Positions 8,879-18,839 of a DNA stretch of 21,907 bases are shown here, in pieces. The notes under the pieces were generated by a model. It was not told the origin of the DNA. It saw nothing but the letters and a program-made list of their open reading frames with translations, and did not search any database. The translations under genes were made by a program, and so were the position numbers. Each line of letters begins with the position of its first letter. The first letter of the stretch is position 1. Source of the DNA: Ichthyosporea sp. XGB-2017a (taxonomy: Eukaryota > Opisthokonta > Ichthyosporea); assembly GCA_002811675.1 (NCBI GenBank), contig PDIM01010328.1, positions 114,925 to 136,831 on the forward strand, in the 5' to 3' direction.

Positions 8879-8903
8879 CCCTTTACCCCCCACCCCCACC
8901 CCC
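8879..8903 (-). other. Potential G-quadruplex (C-rich on the plus strand)
   Basis: The minus strand has four G runs of 5, 5, 6 and 3 separated by loops of 1, 1 and 4 bases, which meets the usual four-run rule. The plus strand would be an i-motif. It lies upstream of ATP6V0D1 and downstream of AFMID. Confidence 0.6.
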
Positions 8904-9346
8904 GCGATATTATTATCTTATGAATATTCTCTCGAGGGAATTGCAGGCAGCTGCATGAGTACTGCATGTTGATGAATAAATAATTGAATAAAGAATTGAT
9001 GTTAGCACCAATTGAAGTTTTTACAGTGAATGTACTTGTGCTGCAGCGAGGAACCCCAACACTTTCGAAACTCCAGAGTCTAACTCTAGAAGTAGTCATC
9101 AGAATGCACAAGGATGACAATTACAGCAAGCAAGATGGAGCATGTTAATCTCTCACCACCCACTGTTTACTAGATCAAGATATAAAGTAAACGAGTGATA
9201 TTGTAAGTAAATGGACATATCTGTTGTGGAGTGCAGGGAATGAGCCCCATGCTCTTTCCTCCAAAGGACTTGAGCCTAATGTATGGAAGCATCACATGGA
9301 CTACAAAATTGCTCTCACAAATAATGCAATTACGAAGACTCTGAAG

Positions 9347-10483
9347 TCATGGTGAGACTACTTTTTTAATGAACGAAACAATGCATTTTGACAAAGAAAA
9401 CTCGGGCAAGGCACATTTCTCAATCACAGAAAAATGGTCTTCATCTTCAACATGCGATGTTTCTATTGCCTTTTCATTCTTTAGCACCATGGTCATATGT
9501 TTGACAAATTCATCACTTTGTCTTTTGAACTCTGGGGAATCATGCTCTCCATACGCAACCAACATATTGCACAAAGGGACTGTATCAAGGGCATTCTCAC
9601 TATCTAGTCTTTCCAAAATAAGTTTTGGGCTTAAGCTCTCTGCTTCCTCCATGGTCATATGTAAGACGTCATTCTCTTTTGAAATGCGAAGAGGTCGAAG
9701 ATCAAATACACCGCTCACTGGAATAATACCTGCAAGAAGGGGCCTTTCAGCAGTCAACGAACGGGGAATCATAAACGCCCTCTCCCACTCCTCATATCCT
9801 GTCATCATGAGCATAGCAGAAATATGGCCCCCCGCAGAATGGCCACAGGCAAACAAGTTTGCACTAGAAAAGTGTTTGTACGCCCAGGCTAGAGAAGCCC
9901 TACACTCATTCATCATTCCCGTCATTGTTACGTCGGGAACCAAATTGTACCCTACTGAAACAACAGTAACACCTTCTGAGCACAAAGAATTGGCCATAAA
10001 GCCTGCATGAGGAAGCCTAGCAATAACGACGTTTGAATCCAATTTGAAACAAGTATACAAGTTAGAAGGTAGTTTTTGGATGCAGAACTTTGCAATATCC
10101 AAAGAGAGCTTACCCCATACACTGCCAATAGCCCCCGTGGTAGTAAAGGACAACATGCTTATCATCCCATTTTTCCTCACCATCACCCGGGGAGCTTTGT
10201 CTATACACCTCTACCTCGAATTCCTGGTGGCAAGAAGCAGATGCAATCTTATACCGCGTTCTTTTCAAAGACCTTTCCGCTCGAGTAGTGCCTACAAGGA
10301 ATACACGCAACATCGGGAATTCAAATAAATAAAAGTGCAATGAAGAACAGTGGACTAACGACACTCACCTTCCTCTGTGGTCGACACATGGCTTTCCACT
10401 ACTTTGTCTGGGCTCATCCTATGTGACCACACACTCGGGGAGTATTGCCTATCGATCTCTTTCTTATCCATTGAAGCATACAT
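9347..10483 (-). CDS. AFMID: Arylformamidase (kynurenine formamidase), alpha/beta hydrolase
   Basis: Three exons on the minus strand: 10483-10369, 10291-10114 and 10016-9347, with GT-AG introns of 77 and 97 bp; joined they encode 320 residues (human about 303). The enzyme hydrolyses N-formylkynurenine to kynurenine and formate, step two of tryptophan catabolism, in the cytosol. The N-terminus has the family's RQYSPSVW block and GTTRAERS (human EATTRARA). HGGYW at 90-94 forms the oxyanion region; the nucleophile is Ser158 in CGHSAGGH; Asp257 in GEHDSPEFKRQS and His292 in EDEDHF complete the triad. Both splice junctions restore conserved alignment. An in-frame second Met (10471) is an alternative start. 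Other hydrolases share the fold, but DSPEFxRQS is specific to this family. Confidence 0.93.
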
Positions 10484-10927
10484 AGTAACAACACAGCTTA
10501 TAAATCCCTAGAAGGTTCAGCTAGGGGTGTACATAAGCAACACACAGGCGGGATGGAGGAAGCCAACCTAACACAAATCAAACCGTTGCAATAACACAAA
10601 ACACACAAAAATTATAATAAAAACCATATTCATTTTTCATTATTTTTTCCATATTTTTATTGCTTTCGGTTTATAACTACACAGAAACAAGAAAGAGACA
10701 AGGACTTTTCTATGTCCTTCACCTCTCTTCACTGTTTCTTTCCCTCTAAGTAGTGACCGTAGAGCAATTCGCCTTTCATTATCCTTCCTCCTCCTTTCAC
10801 GGGCCGCTGAGCAACTCAATTGCTTCAGAACTAACTGCTCCTTCAATACCATTTATTTAACCCCCCTTCATTCATGTTGCCCCCCTTTTCCCATTATACT
10901 CCTGTCCCTTTCCTTTTCTTTGGGCTA
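10484..10927. other. Gap between AFMID and CHMP1
   Basis: Tandem minus-strand spacing of 444 bp. The right part is the CHMP1 3' UTR, pyrimidine-rich on the plus strand, with the poly(A) signal at 10852-10857. The left part is the AFMID leader and promoter, A-rich around 10585-10625. A 70-codon frame at 10640-10852 begins on the CHMP1 poly(A) signal and looks accidental. Confidence 0.55.
10852..10857 (-). terminator. Poly(A) signal AATAAA of CHMP1
   Basis: Plus-strand TTTATT gives a canonical minus-strand AATAAA about 70 nt past the CHMP1 stop. Confidence 0.6.
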
Positions 10928-11615
10928 CTATGCCAACTGCCGAAGTTGTGCAAGCCTTTCGTTGATTTTCTCCTCCTCTTGTACTGAAAGGCTGTCTGTG
11001 CCCACTTTGGCGGCATCTAACTTCTCTCCCACTTCCAGACCATGTTCGTCCGCTACCTGCATAATAAGGGAATCAACCTGGTCTTCTGGAGTAGTGATAT
11101 TGATGGCTGAGGACATGGAACTTTCCATAACGCTCGACTGCACATCAAGAGTCTCAAACTGAGTCTCGAACTTATCCATAACGGCGGTTATCTAAGCATA
11201 ATATTGTTTTGTTAAGCACAACACAATCAAAACACAGATGTTAACAACAGGAAAAATAGACGAAAGAATATGCAAACAGCACACTCACCTTTTCCAAATC
11301 CATAGACTTCAAAGCTTTGTCCATGGTCTTTACCATACCGCCCATATCTTTTGTCACCTGCTTCATTGTGATGGCTGTTTTGACTCTTGATGCCACTGCA
11401 TCAACCCTTGCAGACATGCGCAAAAAGTTCACTCCCTCATTATGCTTTCTAATTGCATTCTCTGCATATATCCTCGCTGTTTCTTTATCCCCTTTTTGTA
11501 TTGCTTTCTTCACCTTCTCCTTCTGCTGTTTTTCTTCCTTTTCGCATTTTTTATGTTGTCTTTCCAGCTGCTTAGCTGTAAATTTAAGATTGAAAAGTTG
11601 ATCCTCTAGACCCAT
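10928..11615 (-). CDS. CHMP1: ESCRT-III subunit CHMP1
   Basis: Two exons, 11615-11289 and 11191-10928, separated by a 97-bp GT-AG intron between codons (…[12 protein letters not shown]). The product is 196 residues, the length of human CHMP1A and close to CHMP1B (199). CHMP1 is a late ESCRT-III subunit that helps recruit VPS4 and other MIT-domain partners in multivesicular body formation, cytokinetic abscission and nuclear envelope sealing. It has the basic helical core ([52 protein letters not shown]), then an acidic half ([14 protein letters not shown]). It ends in a type-1 MIT-interacting motif, [11 protein letters not shown]. Assignment to CHMP1 rather than other CHMPs is firm from [14 protein letters not shown] and FETLDVQ. 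It is head-to-head with RPGRIP1L. Confidence 0.96.
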
Positions 11616-11875
11616 CCTTGATCGAAGATATATATTCTATACAAAAAAACCAGCAAACACACACAGACACTCACAGAAATGTCCAACAAACTTCAAATCA
11701 AAATACAAAACACAGACAATAACAAATCACAATGAAAAAAAAAAATCCCACAAAGACAACAAAATATCAAATATCCTTGATCGAAGAAATCCCTAATGTA
11801 TGGGGATGTGGATAGTGAGGGAGCGGCATCAAAGTATGGGGGTGGCGGTGTGTTAGGGTTTTGGGCAGTGTCCAG

Positions 11876-11905
11876 TGACGTCAAAAAAGAAAAGGGGTGA
11901 CGTCA
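11876..11905. promoter_or_regulatory. Paired CRE (CREB/ATF) sites
   Basis: Two perfect TGACGTCA octamers at 11876-11883 and 11898-11905, centres 22 bp apart (about two helical turns). The second extends to a 10-bp palindrome GTGACGTCAC. CREB/ATF bZIP dimers bind this octamer. The spacing would place two dimers on the same face of the DNA. Function is inferred. Confidence 0.75.
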
Positions 11906-11948
11906 CGCTCAGCTGGGAGGGTTACGGGAAGATTAGAGATCTGGACTG

Positions 11949-11962
11949 GTTGCTATGGTTAT
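11949..11962 (+). promoter_or_regulatory. X-box-like RFX binding site upstream of RPGRIP1L
   Basis: GTTGCTATGGTTAT matches the RFX X-box layout (GTNRCC, 0-3 bases, RGYAAC) at most positions: half site GTTGCT, spacer AT, second half GGTTAT. It lies about 320 bp before the RPGRIP1L start. RFX factors drive ciliary genes in animals, which fits the product. The second half site is degenerate, so this is a candidate only. Confidence 0.5.
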
Positions 11963-11967
11963 AACAT

Positions 11968-11976
11968 TATATAAAT
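11968..11976 (+). promoter_or_regulatory. TATA-like box
   Basis: TATATAAAT lies 6 bp after the X-box-like site. If used for RPGRIP1L it would place a start site near 12000 and a leader of about 280 nt. It is AT-rich DNA, so chance is possible. Confidence 0.35.
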
Positions 11977-12000
11977 TGGGCCAAATTTTTTCAAAAAAGG

Positions 12001-12026
12001 TTTGAATTTTTGAATTTTTGAATTTA
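12001..12026. repeat. Short GAATTTTT tandem repeat
   Basis: About three copies of an 8-bp GAATTTTT unit, followed by a T tract to 12040, in the RPGRIP1L leader. Confidence 0.7.
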
Positions 12027-12281
12027 TTTTTTTTTTTTTGGGCGGTCTTTTTTTCTATTTTTTCTATTGTTTTAATTTTGTACCTTCTTTTCACTTTTTA
12101 CTTTATCTGTATTGTGAATAGATGGAAATCGTTTTTTGCGGGGAAGGGGAGAGGAACGAAGCAATTAAAGAGGCAGGGAGGGGGAGTATCAAGTGTATGA
12201 TTAAGCTAAGTGAAGACTAGCTATTGAGCCATTCATAGAGAGGGAACAGGGGGATAGAGGGGACCCACGGATTCATAGAGG

Positions 12282-15200
12282 ATGATTTCTACAGGGAAGG
12301 AAGACGACCCGGGCTGGGCCGGGAAGGGTGTCGCAAGTACATCCCGGGGTTCGGCTGATGATATCAGCGACAAGTATTTTCGCTTACGGGAGGAATATGC
12401 TGCTCTGAAAACGTCACATGCTTCACAGGGGGAGAAGATGAAGCGAATGGCCACAAAGCTTCTGCGTCTGACTGCTGATTTGAAAAAGCAGGGTGGTACT
12501 GGCGGGGGGCATGTGGGTAGCAGTCGATCAGCAGGCGCAAGGGATGTCGACAAAGACAATATGATCGAAGACATGAAAGATCAAGTGCGGGAGCTAACAA
12601 GGAACAATGAGAGTCTTAAAAATAAGTTGATGGTAACCCGACAGCAGCTAGAAGAGCAGTGCAGGCGAAAGACTCCCTACAGTGGAATTCCATCAAGGAC
12701 AAACTCGGGAGTACTCCGACGCAAATCTTCAGCGTCATCGAGTAGCAATTTCCTCTCGAATCGACCTTCATCTACTCTGCCTAGCAAACCTTCTTCTAAA
12801 GCACTTGTCAACCAGAAGTCTTCAACGAAGCTTGTAGCTGAATTGGAAAAAAATAGCTCTGCCCTGGAATCCAATTTGGAGCAGTCCAAGCGAGAATATG
12901 CGGAGCTTCAACAAGCATACAACGGCCAAGCAGAAAAAGTGAAAAGAGCGCAAGAAGATGTGGATGAGCTCAAAGAATACATTAAGCGGATTGAAAAGGA
13001 GCACGATAAGCAGCTTTCTGAAGTGCAAGCAAACGTATCATCTCGACGAGGCAGTATACAGGAGGACATCAACTACATTAAGCTTCAGAGGGAAATTCGT
13101 GATAAGGCTCAAAAGTTGCAGTTCCTGCAAAAGAAATACGAGACTATAGAAGTGACCATGACCAATGTAAAGAAAAACCATGAGGCAGTCTTGCAGGAAT
13201 TAGATGGATTGCATGGTCAGTTGAAACAGGAAAGGGAGAAAAATGTTGGGCTAGAGCATAAACTTCGAACAAAGGGTAGTTCGCAAGATGCCTCTTTAGA
13301 CATAAAGCAAATTCTCAATGATTTAAGAAGCGAAAATGAACTCCTTAAGGGTGAAAACCAAAAATTGATTGAGGCCGCCTTCGACGATGCAAGGGAAAAG
13401 GAATTCCGGAAGATTGAGACTAAGCTTAAAGACAGAATAGCTGAACTTGAACTCAAACTAAATGGGGACTTTGAGAGTAAAGATGCCCTTCTTCAACAAC
13501 TTCAAGGAGAAAAGAGTGGGAATTTGGAGATGGAGAAAATGCATAAAGATCTGCAAATTGCCTTTTTTGAGCTTAAGCAGGTAAATGAGAAACTGCAAGA
13601 CAAACTAAAATTTTTTACTCAAGAAGGAGATGTAACTCCAGAGGAGATTGAAGAGGCTTGGGCTCTTATTCGTGCAAAGAAGGACAAATCATCGACCACA
13701 TACCTTAGCTTCCTACAGGATGATATTCCAAGTGATACTAAGGGTGTTGAGCGGGAACTTCATGAAATGCGAACAGCTCATGCAGAGACAGTCATGGAGC
13801 TTGAAAAGACAAGGAAACTCCTGTCGATTCAATATGGTATCAACAAGGATTATAAGTCAGAAATAGAGGACTTGAAGCATAAGGTAGAGTTGATGCGCAG
13901 AGACTATGAGTTCCGCTTGGATGAATATGCGCACGCAACAGACCTGAAAACAAACAAAATTGGAAAATTAGAGTCGCAACTAAGAGATATTGCTTATGGC
14001 ACCAGAGAGTACAAGGTAGAAGATATTGACAGTGATGATGAAGAAGGCACCGTTGAACTTGGAAGAGGGCAGAATCTCTTTGAATTTAAAATTTCAGTGG
14101 TTTTGTTTTCAGGTGCCGCCTTGGAACTTTTCTTTGGCACTAGCAAGGCAGAGCCATCGACATTTGTGTCCTGGGACTTTTTTGAATTTGAAACACAAGC
14201 CACACCTGTTATTAAAGGCGGTAAGGCAGAATATAACTTTACTTCGCAGTACATTGTGGATGTGGATGACTTCTTTCTTCACTACATTCAGAAGGATTCT
14301 ATGACGCTTGAAATACACCAAGTAGTTGGCGGAACAGACTATAAGACACTTGGTTCTTGCAATGTCGTTTTTAGGGATCTTATGGATAAAACTGGCCGCC
14401 TATCATACACCAGGAAAATACTTTGCAATGATGATCCCTCACTCAGTTTGGGAACCATCGAATACAAGATCTACATGAAACTTCCTATGACCACGTCCAT
14501 TAGTCTGTACAAAGAGAGAATTAAAGCAATGGGGTACATTTCACATAATAGTGTAGAAAAGGATTTGGAAGAAGAGGAGAAGCGTATCAATGCAGATGTC
14601 GGTGAACCGAATAAGCTATCAGTGAGCATCCTTCAAGCATCCGGTCTTGAAAAGGTAGACAGCGCAGTTGGATCGGCCAATCCTTCCTCCTATTGCATGT
14701 ATAAATTCTATGATTTTGTAGATCATGACACCCGCATTGTGGCGAATAACTCCCAGCCAGTCTTTAACGATAGTAAAGCTTTCAATGTCACTATGTCACA
14801 GCGCCTACACGGTTACCTCAATACATCACACCTAGAAGTATTTGTTTTTGATGATAGTGGTCATGGTGGTGTTATTGGAAGCGCAATTGTTCCTTTGAAG
14901 CCACTTGCCTCAAACAAACCAATAGAGGGCGTATACCAGGTGTTAAATAAGAGGAAAGAGTGTGTTGGCAAATTAGAGCTTTCCCTTAGTTGGAAGTATC
15001 CTTATCTTTTGCAAAAGGATTCGTCTACCGAACCTTATCCAAACAATATCACAAGAGAAAGTCCTAAAATGCATAAGGCCTCTGATAATATAATTCACAA
15101 GCAATCACCCGTCTCTTCAAAGACATCTTCCTCGGCCGTGCCATCTTCTCCGCGCACCTTGATGGATGTTCCTAGTATTGGAATCGATCCGGGCAGTGCC

Positions 15201-16483
15201 GAGTTCCCTGACGTGCAAGGTCAGGTATCAAATCCAAGAAGCGCAAATAATGAAAAACAAACTTCTCCGTATACACAAGACAAGAGCCAGTCAGACATTC
15301 CAAAATCACTTTCCGTATCTCCAAGATCCCCCAACTTGTCAACTTCAGACACGAATATTGCCAAAGGAGAAATACCAGCGATGGACAAAAAATCTCTTAG
15401 TGTTGGAAGGGTTGAGAAAGGAAATTCGCGCTCCCCATCACCTTCTCAAGAGCGTATAAGTCGACCAAACTCCAATTTGAGTGTTGCCGAAAGGGGAACA
15501 CGGCGTTCGCGATCGCGTTCCTGTTCAAGGTCCCCTTCAAGAGAACAAGTAGAGAAAGAAGAAAGTTCAGAGTCGCCTCAAATTGCTCGAAAAGAAGAAG
15601 AAACTTCTGTTTTAGATGATATCGATACCGACATTGAAGAGCTTATATCAAGTGGAGATGAAGAAACTCATCTGGAAGTTAAAGATTTTATGGACAGAAG
15701 CACGCTCGTAGAGGAATCAAAGGTCACCGGCGTGACTGCTGTTGAAGAAGTGGAAATGGTATCCAAACAAGCTTCCCGAAATATGGAGGATGACGCAAAA
15801 GGCCCTTGCAAGATAAAAATTAGCGTCAATAGTATGACAACCCTTCCACTTATGGACGCGATATGTGAAGTGGACGTTGAAAGAGTCTTTGTCTGTTACA
15901 ATTTTCTGGACGTTTCTCCTGAGCAAACTGAAACACAGTCTATGGAAATTCAAGGGCCCCACATTCCAATGAGATTTAATTTCATGAAAGGTAAGTTAAC
16001 AACATTTTAATTTCTTCACATTCTTTCAACCTACTAAAGGCCAGTTTTGTTTTTAATTTATGGTGTCATTCTACTTTTTAGAATTTGACTTGGACGATCC
16101 GTCCAACTCTAAGAGTAGAGAAATGCTATCTCAAACTATCAAAGAAAAAAATCGAAGGGAAGGCGAAATTGTATTTTCTGCTGTAAGGTACGTTTTTCTT
16201 TCCTGCTTCAGTGAATATAACCTTGAATGCATCTCTTGCATCTATAACTTACTCATTTATTTATTTCATTTTTAGTGAGCCGAATGAGGATGACTATGAC
16301 ACAGAATGTGTGGACTTAGGTGTTGCCTCAGCCAATTTGTTTGACATTCTTGAACAAAATGCTGACATATCGCACACAAAAATTGATCTCATGCATGAAT
16401 CGGACAACGGCACGAAAGAGAAGATTGGGGCCGTTGACATCAGTATTAGTGCACTCACGGCACTGAAAGCCCTTCAAAATTAA
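12282..16483 (+). CDS. RPGRIP1L: RPGRIP1L-like ciliary transition-zone scaffold
   Basis: Exons 12282-15990, 16082-16187 and 16276-16483 (introns 91 and 88 bp, GT-AG) encode 1340 residues (human about 1315). The start is fixed by an in-frame TAG two codons upstream. RPGRIP1L/MKS5 anchors the MKS and NPHP modules at the base of the cilium. Residues 30-590 are mostly coiled coil, with KMKRMATKLLRLTADLKK near the start and a Ser-rich break at about 130-180. A first C2 domain spans about 597-735 (GQNLFEFKI, EYNFTSQYIVDVDDFFLHYI) and a second about 780-908 (YKFYDFVDHDTRI). A disordered Ser/Pro/Arg-rich linker then leads to a C-terminal RPGR-interacting, C2-like domain from about 1176. The paralogue RPGRIP1 is vertebrate-type, so RPGRIP1L fits better. 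The linker contains an unusual SR-dipeptide patch near 1073-1090. Confidence 0.94.
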
Positions 16484-16670
16484 AAAAAAAAATAACAGTC
16501 ATTTGGTAGCGTGCATTGATACCAAAAGGCCCTACTTTATTTATCTTTTTCTGCAAAATGACTCAAATAAACTAAAAGCAGCTCTTTAAGAATATATTAA
16601 ATCCATATCAAAATGAGCTTAGAAGCGCAGCCAGAGCCTTTTACATTACTATCTCGTATACTTTTTAGAA
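16484..16670. terminator. Crossing poly(A) signals of RPGRIP1L and septin
   Basis: In this 187-bp convergent gap the plus-strand AATAAA (16566-16571, for RPGRIP1L) lies beyond the minus-strand AATAAA (16541-16536, for the septin). Each signal therefore lies inside the other gene's predicted 3' UTR, and the two mRNAs should overlap tail-to-tail by some tens of bases. Confidence 0.6.
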
Positions 16671-18290
16671 TTATTTAAAAATGGACTTCTTCTTTTTATC
16701 ACCGACCTTGGCCTTTTCTTCTTCGAACGCCCTTTCACGCCTTTCCAATTCAAGCTTTTGCTGCTGCAACTGTCTTTGCATTTCTTCATGCTGTTGCTTA
16801 AGCTAAAATGGGATTTGCACGTTTAAAAAGATTAGCAAAAATGTTCAATACTGAATAAAAATGCCTTTGGCTTCGTGTGTCACTTACCTTACTCTCGGCC
16901 TCCTTGAGCTTCATTTCCTTCTCCGCCACTTTATATTCAAAGACCCTCTTCATTTCCTCTTCTTTAAACTTGAGTTTGCGTTCTTGCTCTCTTCTTTCCG
17001 CTTCGTACTTGGTTAGAGGATTTCTACAAAAACATTAAAAACGTTCGTTAGCGCACACCCACATACCAATTATACAACAGAACGAGTAAACACACATACC
17101 CCTCAGCATTCGCTTCAGTAGCCGCAATTTCAGACAATTTGTTGATTCTGTAATTTTCATAATGCACTTCATTCGTGGAGTCTTTCAAGTCTTGCATGTG
17201 AGTGCGAATAAGCATGTTTCTCAAGCGAGTAAAATCGCAATGCTCCTCGTTTTCAATCTCTACAACGCCCCACGGATACACTCTGGCACGCACCTTTTTG
17301 CCGTGAGATTCTACAATAGCATTGCTACCTATTACAGCAAAAGGAACGCAAGCTACAACAGCTCTGTTTTCAGAGATCATATCATCCTCATCATCACTAT
17401 CTACGGCAGGACTGTATATCTGAATAGAATATTCCTCAATATCCGACAAAACACGACGTTTGAAGGCCATCAGCTCTTCCGGCGTTAACGAATCACTCTT
17501 CCCGATGACTGGTACAATATTTACGTACTTCTCAAGGCATTTCATGCACTCGACATCAAGAGGTTTCAGTCCATGACCTGTTGGGGCAATAAAATAAAGG
17601 CAGCAATGGATTCGTCCATCTCTCACACGAGTTCTGTTGACCCTGGATTCCTCATTGAGAAAAGTTTCAAACTGCTCTTCCACATACGAAACTATTGGCT
17701 CCCACCTATAATTATGAGCGCATAATAGATTAATGCAAAAGCACAGGCTGCAAGTTAAAATTATGCTCCAGGACACGTCTCTTACCAACAAAACGGTTAC
17801 TTACGTTTCGTCGTTGTTCACAGAATCACCAAAACCTGGAGTATCTACAATTGTCAAACGCAACTTAACACCCTTTTCGTCAATTTCGACACTTGTGCTG
17901 GTAATATCAACTGTCGTTGAGATTCTTTCTGAGGCGGAAGGATACTCTCTGTCTTCGTATAGATCAGCAAGAAACAGGGAATTTATAAGCGTAGATTTTC
18001 CTAGTCCTGATTCTCCAACAACTAATACATTAAAGTCAAATCCAAGCTTAACAGCTTTACGATGAACCTGGTTTGGAAGATTACCGAACCCAACATATCC
18101 CGACAAGTTTTTCTTTTCAAAGGTAGGGGAATCTCCGCTCCCTTCCGAGTCATTTTCAGCTGTTACATAATACAAAAAGCCAAAACAGTCAAATTTAAGA
18201 ATCAGAAAAAAGCAATAAAAGAATTAGCATTCTTCTTCAAAAGGCGCATTTCGAAACTTTTCCTACGTTCCACTTACGTTCTCCGGCCAT
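16671..18290 (-). CDS. SEPTIN7: Septin, SEPT7 group
   Basis: Five coding exons on the minus strand: 18290-18278, 18159-17805, 17705-17100, 17023-16888 and 16802-16671. The GT-AG introns are 118, 99, 76 and 85 bp, and the protein has 413 residues (human SEPT7 about 437). Septins are GTP-binding proteins that polymerise into filaments at the cortex, cleavage furrow and ciliary base; SEPT7 is the terminal or linking subunit of the hetero-oligomer. Visible are the [18 protein letters not shown] lead-in, P-loop GESGLGKS (53-60), DTPGFGD (110-116), [23 protein letters not shown], the septin element ([36 protein letters not shown]) and a C-terminal coiled coil ending KKKKSIFK. The Thr pair at 86-87 suggests active GTP hydrolysis. 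The G4 motif is GKSD (191-194) instead of AKAD. The first coding exon is only 13 nt (MAGE plus one base). Confidence 0.94.
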
Positions 18291-18813
18291 TATGCTTCGG
18301 TTGCTCTGCCTCTTTTCTAGTTCCTCACGTCAAATCTTTCACCAAGAAACTCAGCCGGACAGCGAATCGCAGCTTAGTGTTCAGTATCTTTCGGTGTTTT
18401 TTTTCTTACCTAAATCAACTTCTCTCGTCCAAACTGCAAGCAAATCTCACTGTGGAAAAAACACAACAAATCAACGGGGGGGAAGAGTGACCAGCCACCT
18501 TGAAGAAGAAGGAAGAAGAGGGGGAAGATGAGGAGGGGGAGTGAGAAAAATATTTTTGCCAGAAATGTTTAAAAAGTGCATTAAACCTAAAACACTCTTT
18601 GTGACATAACCCTGGTTATACCCCTACCCCTCCTTCTTTATTCTTTGAATTTTGAGGAGGAGGGGGAGGAGGAGCTCGAGGTGGAGCTGGACCCCGTTGA
18701 AGCAAAAGTCTTCTTTTATTTGGGTTAGATTTTGTGTGTGTGTGTGTGTGTAACTTGATCTAGCTACAAGGAACAGCAAGAAGGGATCTTGGGGAGAGGG
18801 GGAATGGGATGGT
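18291..18813. promoter_or_regulatory. Divergent promoter of septin and VPS9D1
   Basis: A 523-bp head-to-head gap. It holds purine-rich stretches at 18500-18545 and 18650-18685 (GGAGG repeats), a (GT)n microsatellite of about ten units at 18733-18751, and no clear known factor site. The VPS9D1 leader has an ATG at 18804 opening an 11-codon frame to 18839 that overlaps the main start. Confidence 0.5.
18733..18751 (+). repeat. (GT)n microsatellite
   Basis: About 9-10 GT units in the VPS9D1 leader/promoter, some 60 bp upstream of the start codon. Confidence 0.9.
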
Positions 18814-18839
18814 ATGATGTCAGGGACTTTAGAATCTAA
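18804..18839 (+). promoter_or_regulatory. Upstream open reading frame overlapping the VPS9D1 start
   Basis: An ATG at 18804 opens an 11-codon frame ending TAA at 18837-18839. It spans both candidate VPS9D1 start codons (18814, 18817) in another frame. If the leader includes it, initiation at the main ATG would need leaky scanning or re-initiation. Confidence 0.4.

Larger units (their letters stand above)
8592..9346. other. Gap between ATP6V0D1 and AFMID, with hairpin and G-quadruplex motif
   Basis: Holds the ATP6V0D1 promoter and the AFMID 3' end (both genes on the minus strand). The only AATAAA on that strand is at 8723-8728, over 600 bp past the AFMID stop. Besides the hairpin at 8765-8823 and the G-run motif at 8879-8903 I see nothing; short open frames here look like chance. 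Confidence 0.5.
11616..12281. promoter_or_regulatory. Divergent promoter of CHMP1 and RPGRIP1L
   Basis: A 666-bp head-to-head gap with the richest set of sites in the window: two perfect CRE palindromes, an X-box-like element and a TATA-like box (listed separately). After these come a GAATTTTT tandem repeat at 12001-12026, a T tract to 12040, and a purine-rich leader before the RPGRIP1L ATG. The decamer ATTCATAGAG occurs twice in the leader, at about 12232 and 12271. Confidence 0.6.

Noticed and set aside
8857-9120. 87-codon minus-strand frame downstream of AFMID
   Set aside because: It crosses the C-rich G-quadruplex stretch and AT-rich DNA, gives a low-complexity product without family features, and lies in the likely AFMID 3' UTR.
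10640-10852. 70-codon basic minus-strand frame between CHMP1 and AFMID
   Set aside because: Its start codon abuts the CHMP1 poly(A) signal. The Arg/Lys-rich composition follows from the pyrimidine-rich plus strand, and it has no similarity I recognise.
14085-14115. Possible intron in RPGRIP1L at a pyrimidine-rich ...TTTTCAG|GTGCC site
   Set aside because: The frame is open through it and the translation aligns with the first C2 domain of RPGRIP1L without a gap, so no intron is needed.
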